From positions 248,001-312,000 of the forward strand of contig NAJO01000016.1 in the NCBI GenBank assembly GCA_002077065.1: a stretch of 64,000 nt of DNA. The letters run 5' to 3'. Shown here piece by piece: positions 44,989 through 54,534 of the stretch; within the stretch, counting starts at the first letter, position 1, and each line of letters opens with the position of its first letter. The notes below the pieces were generated by a model, which did no database searches, was not told the DNA's origin, and saw only the letters and a list, made by a program, of their open reading frames with translations. Origin of the DNA: Cryoendolithus antarcticus. Its lineage: Eukaryota; Ascomycota; Dothideomycetes; Cladosporiales; Cladosporiaceae. The position numbers and the translations under genes are program-made.

Positions 44989-46500
44989 TCATCGCCAATA
45001 CTCCCGCTCATCTCCAAGCATCCCTCTCGGCACATTGCCAGTCCTCCCCATCACTACCTCTCCCCTCCCCCGCTTCAAGAATTCTCCACCGCTCTTCTTC
45101 CCGACGACACCCCCTCCATCATCACTCCACGCGACCTCGCCCCTCAGGATCGTCCACCTCGGCCAATTACCTACCTCAACTCCCTCAAAGGGAGTATAGT
45201 CCATATCATGATGCATCTTCCCCTGCTCGATGACCCTCTTCCCCTCGCTCCCTGGATACCAAACAACGAGATCCGCGTCAAAGCCCGGCGCAATGCTACC
45301 TTTGCGTCCGCTCAACCCATACAGCTTCGCCGCATTACTAGCAGTGAGCTGCACGAACCTTGGCAGACTGAGTCTTGCCTCACTCATAGGCAGACAAGCC
45401 TCAGTCTGTCCAAACAACAAAGCCATCCTGCTCTCCACGCCAGGCAAGCCGTTCGGGATCTTCGAGAATCGGGGAATCCCATCCACCAACCCCAGCTTCT
45501 TACCCCCAGAATGATCATACTTACTCGGCGCGTGATCCGAGCTCCACGTAGTAAACGTCCCATTCGCCACGCCCCTCCACAGACCCTCCAAATCCTCCTT
45601 CCGATGCCTCAGCGGCGGTGAGCAGACGTGCTTAGCACCGGAGAAATGATCATGCTCCTTCCCTTTGATCTCCTCACTTAGCAGAAAGAGGTAATGCGGA
45701 CACGTCTCCGCGTGCACTGGCAGCAGCCTCCCCTGAGCTTCTCGGACGTGGTTCACGGCCACCTCAGAGCTCATGTGCACGATCAGGATCGGTGCGTCTG
45801 CTAGCTCCGCTAGGCTGATGGCGCGATAGCTCGCTTCGTCTTCCGCTATGCGCGGCCGGGCGAGGGCATGAAAGTAAGGCTCAGTGTTCCCCTTCCTTTC
45901 CAATCCCTCAATGATGAAAGAAATCATATCATGGCTCTCTGCATGGATCATAGTCGTCATTCCCAGCTCCCTGCACTTGAACAGAATCTCCAGCACGCCT
46001 CGATCGGGTACACGCATGTGCTCGTAAGTCATGTATAGCTTCACGCTCGTCACTCCCTGCTTGAACAGCCATCTGAACTCCTCATCCAGGATCTTGGTTG
46101 TGGGATTAGTAACGATGCAGTGAATGCCATAATCCACATAGCTCTGCCCGTCCGCCAGCTTCAGATACCCCTCTACCACAGGAAGCAGACTCTCATCCCC
46201 TCGTTCCTGCGACGCGAAGGCGATCACTGTTGTTGTCCCGCCTGCTACTGCGGAGCGAGTGCCGGACTCCCACCCATCCCCCGTAGGAGAGTTCTTCTGC
46301 GCGAGGTGGACGTGGGAGTCTATGCCACCAGGCGTGATGTAGGCTCCTTGGGCGTCGATAACCTTGGTAGAAGCGTTCCGAGGAAGTGACAGGCCGAGCG
46401 AGCTGATCTTTCCGCCAGAGATGCCGATTTCAGTACCGGCCGGCAGGATATCGGACGCGGTGACGATGAGGCCGTTTGTAAAGATGGTGTCGAAAGCCAT
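44989..46500 (-). CDS. Dihydropyrimidinase / D-hydantoinase
   Basis: A single exon of 503 residues, the usual length for the cyclic amidohydrolase family. These zinc enzymes open hydantoin or dihydropyrimidine rings to N-carbamoyl acids. Metal-ligand signatures are in place: GGIDSHVHL (His63, His65), the candidate carboxylated Lys154 in TSVKLYMTY, IHAESHD (His186), LIVHMSSE, and TTWSSDHAPSKYD with the catalytic-type Asp. GSIAPGFDADLVVW is the closing beta-sandwich motif. The gene is divergent from an N-carbamoyl-D-amino-acid hydrolase across 643 bases, so the pair could perform two consecutive steps. Hydantoin specificity rather than pyrimidine breakdown is inferred from that neighbour. Probably cytosolic. 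Confidence 0.93.
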   Translation of the reverse strand: MAFDTIFTNGLIVTASDILPAGTEIGISGGKISSLGLSLPRNASTKVIDAQGAYITPGGIDSHVHLAQKNSPTGDGWESGTRSAVAGGTTTVIAFASQERGDESLLPVVEGYLKLADGQSYVDYGIHCIVTNPTTKILDEEFRWLFKQGVTSVKLYMTYEHMRVPDRGVLEILFKCRELGMTTMIHAESHDMISFIIEGLERKGNTEPYFHALARPRIAEDEASYRAISLAELADAPILIVHMSSEVAVNHVREAQGRLLPVHAETCPHYLFLLSEEIKGKEHDHFSGAKHVCSPPLRHRKEDLEGLWRGVANGTFTTWSSDHAPSKYDHSGGKKLGLVDGIPRFSKIPNGLPGVESRMALLFGQTEACLPMSEARLSLPRFVQLTASNAAKLYGLSGRKGSIAPGFDADLVVWYPGSEGKRVIEQGKMHHDMDYTPFEGVEVGNWPRWTILRGEVAWSDDGGGVVGKKSGGEFLKRGRGEVVMGRTGNVPRGMLGDEREYWR

Positions 46501-47143
46501 CCTCGCGGAGTTGATCCCAATGAGACAGTGTCGAGCTGTAGCAGGGCTGCCTCGTAGCGAGACCTTCAGATGATGATATAAATAGCTGAGCTCAGTGTCT
46601 CAATCCATCGCTGTGTGATCCCATTTACATGTATTGTTCCTACATTTCTTCATCTTAGTCCTGCCCTGTGTCTCGCTTCTCAATCTGGCGGACAGACTGA
46701 CAGTAAGCCCAACTTGAATGCCGTTGATGTGCAGCCTATGTCTGCGCCGATTACTACCCGGATCCTATCCTCTTACTCCGCAAATTTCAATCTAACCAGC
46801 TGCCGAAATCTTCTGTTGTTCTGTCGGACGCTGCGATCAATTTGCATGTATCCATGATAGCTAGATGCGGCGACGTCGGCCGAGTCGATCCTCGCCGAGT
46901 AATGCAGCACTTGCGATAAGAAGACTAGCCTGAGCATGCTGCACAGCTCCAAGCATTTCTCTATCTCGTGCTCTCCACAGCTGCTGATATGCACAGTCTT
47001 AGGTAAGAGACTCAGTGCACTTACCTTCGTAGTACCCGCAAGGTAGCAGTAAGTACGTTCATAACCGTTTCTTTGTAGACTTCACTTCACGGGCGTCAGG
47101 ATCAAGAGCAAGCAGAGCTACTCAGCACTCGCTCCAGTCCACT
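46501..47143. promoter_or_regulatory. Shared divergent promoter region of the hydantoin pair
   Basis: 643 bases separate the two divergent starts. HGATAR elements, the kind bound by GATA-type nitrogen regulators, occur at 46855-46860 (TGATAG), 46914-46919 (CGATAA) and, reversed, at 46961-46966. About two are expected by chance in this length, so this only permits nitrogen control. A TATAAAT stretch lies near 46576-46582. Confidence 0.45.
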
Positions 47144-48184
47144 ATGTCACGCAAGATCCGCGTAGCCGCAGCCCAAATCGGTGCCGTTCACAAAACCGCC
47201 ATCAAAAGCGAGACCGTCAAGCGTCTCATCACCCTCCTCCAAGAAGCAGCCACGCACAGAATCCAACTCGTTGTCTTCCCCGAAGCAACCATAACAACCT
47301 TCTTCCCTCGACACTTCTTCACCTCGCAAGAAGAACTAGACACCTACTTCGAGCACGGCGCCGATATCTCCCAGTCCCCAGACGTCAAGCCTCTGTTCAC
47401 AGAAGCCGAAAAGCTAGGCATAGACTTCGTGCTCGGCTACGCTGAGCGAACGCGAGAAGGCGTGGGCTACAATACCTGCGTCTACTACTCTGCCAGCTCG
47501 AGGAAAGTGATTAGCAAATACCGCAAAATTCACCTCCCCGGCACGGTCGAACCCTTCGCAGACCCCGAAGCCGTAAACCAGCTGGAGAAACGGTACTTCA
47601 CCCCCGGCGACCTGGGCTTCCGCGCGTTCCGCGCACCGGGACTAGTCTCAGACGCCGTCAAGAAAGCCGATGTCAAGGAAGGAGAGACTACTGTAGGTAA
47701 AGGCGACCCCATCCTCGGCATGATGATCTGCAACGACCGGCGCTGGCCCGAAGCCTGGCGCACCTACGCCCTACAAGGCGCGGAGCTCTTGGTCTTCGGC
47801 TACAATACCGGCGGCAACATGGCGCATCTCTGGGGCTCTAAACCGATGAGTCCCGAAGCCGCGCAGAAGGAAGCGCTTTTCCACAGTCGGCTGGTGCAGC
47901 AAGCGAATAGCTATATGAACGCTTGCTTCTCTATCTCGGCCGCGAGGTGCGGGCTCGATGATGGGAAGTACGATTTGATTGGCGGGAGTAGTATTTGTAG
48001 TCCGGAGGGAAATGTGGTTGCTGAGGCTGAGGGGACGGGGGATGAGCTTGTGTGGGCGGAGGTGGATTTGGGGGAGTGTAGGCAGGGGAAGGAGAAGACG
48101 TTTGATTTTGGGAGGCATAGGAGGGTGGAGGCTTATGGGCTGATTGTTGAGAGGACTGGGGCGGAGGAGGTGGAGTTGTTGTAG
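47144..48184 (+). CDS. N-carbamoyl-D-amino-acid hydrolase (D-carbamoylase)
   Basis: A single exon of 346 residues in the nitrilase superfamily (PF00795). The Glu-Lys-Cys triad is visible: VVFPEATIT (Glu47), KYRKIHLPG (Lys128) and MICNDRRWPEAWR (Cys196). TTFFPR, QLEKRYFTPGDLGF and ICNDRRWPEAWR are hallmarks of bacterial D-carbamoylases rather than of beta-ureidopropionase. An insertion of about 24 residues, around KKADVKEGETTVGK, precedes the Cys motif. The enzyme would remove the carbamoyl group from an N-carbamoyl-D-amino acid, releasing ammonia and CO2. Its divergent partner makes such substrates from 5-substituted hydantoins. Third-position GC falls near the 3' end (about 47,990-48,180), unlike the 5' half. 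Confidence 0.93.
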   Translation: MSRKIRVAAAQIGAVHKTAIKSETVKRLITLLQEAATHRIQLVVFPEATITTFFPRHFFTSQEELDTYFEHGADISQSPDVKPLFTEAEKLGIDFVLGYAERTREGVGYNTCVYYSASSRKVISKYRKIHLPGTVEPFADPEAVNQLEKRYFTPGDLGFRAFRAPGLVSDAVKKADVKEGETTVGKGDPILGMMICNDRRWPEAWRTYALQGAELLVFGYNTGGNMAHLWGSKPMSPEAAQKEALFHSRLVQQANSYMNACFSISAARCGLDDGKYDLIGGSSICSPEGNVVAEAEGTGDELVWAEVDLGECRQGKEKTFDFGRHRRVEAYGLIVERTGAEEVELL

Positions 48185-49854
48185 AGGACAGGGTAGAGCG
48201 GAGGTAATGAAGTCGTGGTACTTGGCCTTGGAACTTCTGTAATGGTCTACATGTCGTTAGAATGTAAAGAGAGACGCATTGAAGGTCACGACGACATCCA
48301 TAACAAGTCTCTTTTGTAGACTCGAGTTCTACGCCGCCTCCTTACGCCTGTTCACAACGTTAATTGGCCTGAATTTGTACGTGTGGGTGGCGCGCTTCAA
48401 GGACATGTTGCATATACGGACGACCTTTGTCCAGCTTCCGTTGCACAAGGACCGGTATTCCGAGTCCTCAATGCAGCACATGTTAAAGACGCTCGTTGGC
48501 CTTGTCTACTCCGGAGCGGTGCTCACGCGTGACAGCATCGTAGCGTGTAGCCTGTACGGATGAACGTCGAGAGAATACCGATGGCGATGATCGTTCTTTT
48601 AGCCTGACATCAAGGTATATAGTCGAAGGCTAGACCGTGGCAGTGGCCACTGCACGTGGTCTACATGTATTTGAAACGCGAGTCGAGGTCAGATGTGCTG
48701 CTTGGCGTGGAGGTGAAGAGGGCGGTCAAGTAGATGTCTGCTTGGCGTATCGTGTGGATGCTCCAGATCACGAGGGACTGGTCTCCTGCCCGGCCGGCTG
48801 AGATCCGCACAGTGCATGCATGTACATACACCGGGGAGAGGACTTTGCAGAAAACAGACGCACTCAAATCGTGCTACCCCTGCGCAGATCTGCCGCGCTC
48901 ACTCTGCCTTCCCGATTACTTGCCGGCGCCGAAGTGTCTACGCAATCCGGGGTAGCCAACAAACTCATTCTTCTTCAGGCCAGTACAGACGCAGTAAGGT
49001 GTTCCTTCGGCCGCAAGGCGCGCAGTCTGCCAATATTCGATCGAGATTCGGTTTTCGCACTTGCGCCGCTTTTCCCGCAGAATTGCAAACTCGGTCCTTC
49101 GACAGAGAGATTGCCGCGTTAGGTTACGGTCCGGCTCCGTTCGTTTGAATCGGGCGCTCTCCGCGCGGACACACAGCGGCGTGACAAACGCCAGATGACC
49201 TGTCTAGTAGCTTTTCTCTCAGCACTAAGCGCTTTCACTATCATCCAGACCAGATGATCGCAGGTAGAGTAGCATTTGCCAGACCAGCTGGTCAGCCGGC
49301 TCCACGTGCCTAGTCATCGCATCTCTCTTTGCCTACTCACATCAGCGGTCTGTCGGTCCAACTGCCCTGCATGCCGCGCCATTACGCCACAACCCATCAA
49401 GCTTCCCGAAAGAAAGTTCTTCTATGCAGTAGTGTCTTGATCTATGGGCAATCACATGTCGGTTGCGTGCTTGCGTGGGCGTGCTTGCTCCGAGGGAGCA
49501 TGTGTTCACGTGGTCGATGCTGCGCATATGGGTGGGTTATTAGTGGAGGTATACATCTCGTCGTTACTTCGCTGTCATCTGTTTGAAGACATTGCTTGCG
49601 AACACGACGCTACTATGAGTGTACAGTCAGCTTTTTTGCCTTCACTGCTGCGGCGGAGTGTTTGGATAAGATGAGGGGTTGAGACCTGTTTGATGTGCTT
49701 CTGCGGGTTTGCGCGGTGATCGTCGTCGTGTAGAACGGAGATTGTTTGTCACAGTGACGAGGGGCAGGAACGACGAGGGGGTATATTGACCGCCACATCA
49801 CTATCTACGACTCGAGAACGAGAACGGTTCTGGACCGCGATCGCAATCTCCGCC
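48185..49854. other. Gene-poor stretch
   Basis: 1.67 kb with only short, domain-free open frames on both strands. No repeat or RNA gene recognised. The upstream region of the next gene lies at the right end. Confidence 0.4.
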
Positions 49855-50784
49855 ATGCCTAAGATGCCGTTCACCATCACGCCAGAGGATGCCGAGAGCC
49901 TCTCACAATCCGACGGCTTCACCATACTTAGCGACCATCTGGCTGAGCATCTCGACTCCAGGTTTTGCCCTGATCATGACTGCGACAGTGACGAAGAGAC
50001 TACTTCCTGGATCACGGCCCGCGACATCCTGCACGCCCTCCTGGTACCCGTAGCAGAGCTCTTCGATAAGGCGCAGTACGTCGCTGAGGTCGCCACTCAC
50101 GCCGAGAAGATCGAAGATTTGGAGTACGCCTACACTGGCGAAGCCCGCGGTGCATTCCTATGGCTCTCCTGTTTTCTCGAACAAGAACGTGCTTGGACCT
50201 TCACCCAGGGGTGTCCAGCATGCGTGGTCAGTCATTCACTGGACTCTGAATTCACGATTCGCCTACTCTACTCTGCCTGCCTACTAAGCGATGTACACTA
50301 CCCATTCACTCTGGAAGGACCCAAGCTTCCCAGCTTCATGTTCTTCCTCGAGAGCCTGCGAACAGCACTCTCAGAAGATGCTCTCTGGGGATCGGATTTC
50401 TTCGACCGTATGACGCCCAAAGCGATTCAAACCCGCGACGGCATCGAAGACCTCATTCACCAAAGCCTCCAAATCGACGCCATGCTCTCCGCGCCCTCCT
50501 CGCCAACACCTCCCTCTAGCGTAGAGAGCTCCGCGCAGGTCTCCCCAATGCTATTACCCATGGGCACCTCCCCCGGCATGAAGATCAAACGCAGCAAGAT
50601 GGCACGGCGGCAACTCCGGCTCAAAGCTGAAGAAGAGCAGTGGGTCGAGCAAATGCTGCTGCAAGCCTGGGAGAAAATGGATCCCGCCGCAGCCGACGCG
50701 CTGCCTAGTACGGACCAGAATCCAGATGCGATCGTCAAGACGTTGCCGATGGTGTCGGTGAGCGAGGTGTTGCATGATAAGTGA
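49855..50784 (+). CDS. Unknown acidic protein
   Basis: A single exon of 309 residues starting at the ATG at 49855 (MPKMPFTITPEDAESLSQSD). An open frame extends 23 codons upstream but has no ATG. The protein has no signal peptide or clear domain. Features are FCPDHDCDSDEETTSW and a later GCPACVVSHS segment, which together carry a few Cys/His residues. A helical middle follows (LRTALSEDALWGSDFFDRMT), then a Ser/Pro-rich linker and a basic-then-acidic helix (KMARRQLRLKAEEEQWVEQM). Composition and codon regularity suggest a real fungal gene of restricted distribution. I do not recognise a family. Confidence 0.7.
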   Translation: MPKMPFTITPEDAESLSQSDGFTILSDHLAEHLDSRFCPDHDCDSDEETTSWITARDILHALLVPVAELFDKAQYVAEVATHAEKIEDLEYAYTGEARGAFLWLSCFLEQERAWTFTQGCPACVVSHSLDSEFTIRLLYSACLLSDVHYPFTLEGPKLPSFMFFLESLRTALSEDALWGSDFFDRMTPKAIQTRDGIEDLIHQSLQIDAMLSAPSSPTPPSSVESSAQVSPMLLPMGTSPGMKIKRSKMARRQLRLKAEEEQWVEQMLLQAWEKMDPAAADALPSTDQNPDAIVKTLPMVSVSEVLHDK

Positions 50785-51462
50785 GCACGCGGTCAATGAG
50801 ACTAAGAGGGACTGGCTCGCGTACATTGCTACGATGAAAGACACAATGCCGATGACAGGCGAGTTTTTGTCATGAGGTCGCACTGCACGTTTGATCTGCA
50901 GTCCAGATGTCAAGCATCCCGCGTGGGATTTTGACGCCCACGCTGGGATTTGCGGGTCATGTGCAGAACACAGGCGACTCTGCAGAACGACACGAGGCGA
51001 TCTGCGGAGATGTAGGGTGGTGTTGGCAATGGATATGGTGGAGATGTTCGTGTTTCTGCCCATGAGGCGGATGATCGGGCCGTGGTATGGAGAAGCATGT
51101 TTCAAGGCGTTGGTAGAGCGGTGGAGCTGCATATTCTGGATGCAGTGGATATACCCCGAGTGGACAGGACGGTCCGTACATAGCATGCAGCAGCAAAGTA
51201 TCCAATTGAGATGCCAGACTTGCTTCAAATCTATAGGCGTAGTCAGAACAGACTTCCATGGATTGTGAAACGAACATGGGAAGTCGATCGTTCTTGCCAA
51301 TGCGGTCGGTGCTGATTTGCTCACTTCTTCCTCACGCTACGTTCCGTACGAACCTAAGTGCAATCAAAGTGACCAAGACCTCACCTCTAACGGTAAGCTT
51401 ACGACTTTATCACACTATATCGTTCGGATGATGCCGAAGTGTAAGTATCTCGACGATAGCCC
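50785..51462. other. Intergenic region
   Basis: 678 bases. A 256-codon minus frame covering this region and the preceding gene is antisense noise. The PIG-H promoter lies at the right end. Confidence 0.45.
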
Positions 51463-52118
51463 ATGATGCTCACGATCAAGCGACCAACGCCAACGACAAT
51501 CGAGTACACCGTCTCCACGCGTCCGCCGACAACGACAATTACTGCCCGAACTGCCTCTATACTGTCGGGCCTTGCACGCATTCTGATCGGTGTGCTCGCA
51601 TTCCTCTGCCTTGTCCTTGAGCTCAGCAACTATTTCGAACTCCACTACACCGACCTTAGGCGCTTCTTGCAAGGCTTCGTGTCGTTGCCGTTTCCCCCAG
51701 TCCAATACCGCATTCCCATCTACGCTGCTCTCCTGTTTCTGACTGTGCGACGCCCCTACGCTACCGACTCGCTCCTAGTGATCCAAGGTCTCGGCCTCCA
51801 GACCAGCATATCCAGCTCCACCTACCTCTGGAGTGGCACTACGAGGTTCATTCCGACGAGTCAGGTACAAGATGTGTTCCTGCACGAGGCATTCAAAGGT
51901 TTTGAGGTGGTGTACTACTTGAGCGTTGTGGTGGAAGGGGAAGGAGAAGTGGTTGTGGTGTTTCCTGTAAGTCTTCACTAGTATTCTGGAAGCGATATAG
52001 GGGCGGTTTGGGAACGACTGGGCACTGACTTCGACCACAGACTGTCCTGCCTAGACGCCAAGTGCTGGAGCAGGTATGGAGGGGCGTCAGGAGCAGCCTC
52101 TATGAGCTCAAAGGCTGA
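51463..52118 (+). CDS. GPI15: PIG-H / GPI15 subunit of GPI-GlcNAc transferase
   Basis: Exons 51463-51966 and 52041-52118 (74-nt intron, GTAAGT...CCACAG, phase 0) give 193 residues. Two hydrophobic segments (LARILIGVLAFLCLVLEL and YRIPIYAALLFLTV) precede the PIG-H domain (PF10181). The domain reads LLVIQGLGLQTSISSSTYLW, TTRFIPTSQVQDVFLHEAFK, then VVVFP joined to TVLPRRQVLEQVWRGVRSSL. The protein is part of the ER complex that adds GlcNAc to phosphatidylinositol, the first step of GPI-anchor synthesis. It converges on the PUS3 gene with only 26 bases between stop codons, so their 3' UTRs must overlap. Confidence 0.93.
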
Positions 52119-52144
52119 GTGAAAGCGGACTTTGAGGCTACACA

Positions 52145-53968
52145 CTACTCTCCGATATCATCTACGGCAGCTGTCCTGGGCCTGGGATACTGCAAGCCCT
52201 TGCGAACAGCATACCGCGCATTCACTACATCCGGCGACTCCATACGCTCTCGCTGCATGACAGGCATGTATGTGCCGACAGTCCGCGGCAGCTCGCTCCC
52301 ATCGTACACGCGGTCACTCTTCAGCGCGAAGTCAACATCCCGGAGCTTGGAAGGTTTGCCTTGCCGGCGCACGACATTCATCAGGCTTCCAGCTAGGACC
52401 TCCTCCATCTTTCGTTGCCGCCAGAGCACCCAAAGATCGTCCATCACGCCGCCACGGCCATACTTGCCATCCTCGACGCCAGGCGGGTTCTTCTTTGCCC
52501 GGTCTTGGCCGCCTTCGTTATCGCCGACGTAAACCCACTCGAGGCCGTCCTCATAGCCACCAGCGTGGCTTCGCTCACCATCATCAGCATGGTCCGCCTG
52601 CTGTAGCTTCTCTAGATCGGGGAAAATGCAATCCCACAGCACAAGCGGCACATCACTGGCCATATCATACATTGGCCGTCCCGGCGTCATACTCACATCA
52701 AGCAGCTGGTCAACAAGTTCCGGCTTCTCCCAGTCTTGGCCAACAAGGAACAGAATCGCGACAAGATGACGGACTTGATGCCATAAGAAAGCGGAGCCAC
52801 GTACCTCGAACCAGTACAGCTGCGGTGTTGAAGTGCTCAGCTGTCCCCCCGCGCCCCTGTTCGCCTCTGCGCCGACCCCAACCAGACTCGCTGGCTGGTC
52901 CTCAGCTTCCACGCGATGGACCCCAGCATGAAAGACCCCCCTCTCGAAGTTCTCGATCTGCTTACTTGCATCGATCTTGCAGAAGTTGCGAAAGTCATGC
53001 AGACCTTCGTACTTCTTGGCGGCAGATTGCATGGCGTTTATGTCCAGCCAGCCGTTACCCCGTTTATGTGCATTGCCGGGTAATGGTGCGAAGGCTGGGT
53101 TGGTGAAGAAGTAGCGGTAGCGACGCTCACGGCAATTGAAGCGGGCGCTAAAGTCTGGAGGTGGGTTTGGGCACCAGGCAAGGACGCGGATGTCTGGTGG
53201 GAGAACCCGGTTGAGGAGCTGGATGTAGGGTAGTTCGTCTTTGATAGGGTCGAAGGATGGCTCTTCGGGTGCGCTCTCGTCAGACAGGATGTCCTCCATA
53301 GAAGCCTCATTTGGCATCCCGTTGACGTCCTTGTCATCTGCTCCAGACACTGTTGATGCTAGTCCCTTCCCTTTTACAAGTGGTCTCGCGCTCCGCACCC
53401 TCAACCCCACCACCTGCCCAAACGCACTAACTCCCTTGTCTGTCCGCCCACACTTGCTATACTCCACACCCTCCCAGCATACCTCTTCCAGCTCGTCCTT
53501 GCCATGCCCGCCTGCCTTCCCCTCTGGAAAGGCAGGAAAGGTTAACCTCACTTTCCTCAATGCCCTCCACAACACCTCCTCCACCGTTGGCAGCGGCGTG
53601 GAGTTGTTCGCATGGTGCTCGAAGCCATTGTACGCGCCGCCTAGGTAGGCGAACTTGAGCGCGATCAAGCGAGTGGAGTACCTAGAGGCATTGAAGGGTT
53701 TTGGGGCTTTAGGCGGTTTCTTGAACTTGCCGGGCACGGTTGGAGAGGCGGTAGCGGGGGCCTGCGTTCGGCCGAGAGCCGATTCGAGAGCGCGGAGGCG
53801 GGAGATCAGGGACTCGGAGGACCAGGTAGTGTAATCCTCTGTCGTGGCCATCTCCCGGGATACGGCGCGGGCAGGGCGTGCTTTGGTAGCGAGGCGGCGG
53901 AGATGTTGAGGTCTAGGGCGTACGTGGAGAGAGGCCACAAGCGAAGATGTCAGAGTGGCATGCTTCAT
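52145..53968 (-). CDS. PUS3/DEG1: tRNA pseudouridine(38/39) synthase
   Basis: A single exon of 607 residues. It belongs to the TruA family (PF01416): ALKFAYLGGAYNGFEHHANN starts the catalytic domain and EYSKCGRTDKGVSAFGQVVG holds the catalytic Asp. NCRERRYRYFFTNP and SAFLWHQVRHLVAILFLVGQ complete the fold. The order and the HDFRNFCKIDASKQIENFER segment fit the Pus3/Deg1 subgroup, which modifies U38/U39 in the tRNA anticodon arm. A long basic leader before a second ATG (MATTEDYTT, near 53,850) may be a mitochondrial targeting sequence, allowing two isoforms. The C-terminal extension is acidic and family-variable. Confidence 0.93.
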   Translation of the reverse strand: MKHATLTSSLVASLHVRPRPQHLRRLATKARPARAVSREMATTEDYTTWSSESLISRLRALESALGRTQAPATASPTVPGKFKKPPKAPKPFNASRYSTRLIALKFAYLGGAYNGFEHHANNSTPLPTVEEVLWRALRKVRLTFPAFPEGKAGGHGKDELEEVCWEGVEYSKCGRTDKGVSAFGQVVGLRVRSARPLVKGKGLASTVSGADDKDVNGMPNEASMEDILSDESAPEEPSFDPIKDELPYIQLLNRVLPPDIRVLAWCPNPPPDFSARFNCRERRYRYFFTNPAFAPLPGNAHKRGNGWLDINAMQSAAKKYEGLHDFRNFCKIDASKQIENFERGVFHAGVHRVEAEDQPASLVGVGAEANRGAGGQLSTSTPQLYWFEVRGSAFLWHQVRHLVAILFLVGQDWEKPELVDQLLDVSMTPGRPMYDMASDVPLVLWDCIFPDLEKLQQADHADDGERSHAGGYEDGLEWVYVGDNEGGQDRAKKNPPGVEDGKYGRGGVMDDLWVLWRQRKMEEVLAGSLMNVVRRQGKPSKLRDVDFALKSDRVYDGSELPRTVGTYMPVMQRERMESPDVVNARYAVRKGLQYPRPRTAAVDDIGE

Positions 53969-54534
53969 CGATCAGAGGCGAAGGCATGGGGTGGTGTTGG
54001 TCGATGGAGAGTATTGGTGTTGAAGGGTTGAGTGGAGGTTCGCCTGCGAGGGCAGATCTCGCGAACTTCTATGTACAACAAATGGAGGACATTGACTTGC
54101 AGTCATTCATAAGGTGTATTATCATTAAGCTATGCTAGACAATCCGAGACTCGAATCACCCTCGTCCGCATGACGCGCCCATATATCGTCGGGTATCTTA
54201 TGTCGTTCCCATCGTAGCAACATCGTGTCATGCATCTCCTCATCAACCCGTTCTCACCCTTGTGAAGGCTCTCCGCCATGCACTTCTCTCTGTGCCCACC
54301 GTCCCTAAGCTAGCTGCGCTCCCAGACCTCACCCAAGGTGCCTCAGGTGTGGCAGGCCCCTCGACAAAGAAGCTCTCCTCCTTGAGCCCACTTCCCTTTC
54401 GCGTGCCCATTCCCCATCTCGCCCCCGTCATCAGCCTGAGGCGGCGAGAACTGCGCAGCACTCGTTATACTATCCCTCGTACTCTCCCTCTCCAGCTTCG
54501 GACTCATAGGCCTGTGCCTATCATCCGGTGCTTC
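53969..54534. other. Intergenic region
   Basis: 566 bases between the PUS3 promoter and the 3' end of the kinase-like gene. Nothing recognised. Confidence 0.45.

Noticed and set aside
46501..47143. GATA-factor control of the hydantoin pair
   Set aside because: Three HGATAR sites are present, but about two are expected by chance in 643 bases on both strands, so I make no regulatory claim.
50554..51324. 256-codon open frame on the minus strand
   Set aside because: It is antisense to the end of the gene at 49855-50784 and continues into intergenic DNA. Composition is Cys/His/Ser-rich and unpatterned and there is no domain.
52270..53106. 278-codon plus-strand frame
   Set aside because: Antisense shadow of the PUS3 coding sequence; rich in Arg, Ser and Pro as expected from the reverse of a biased gene.
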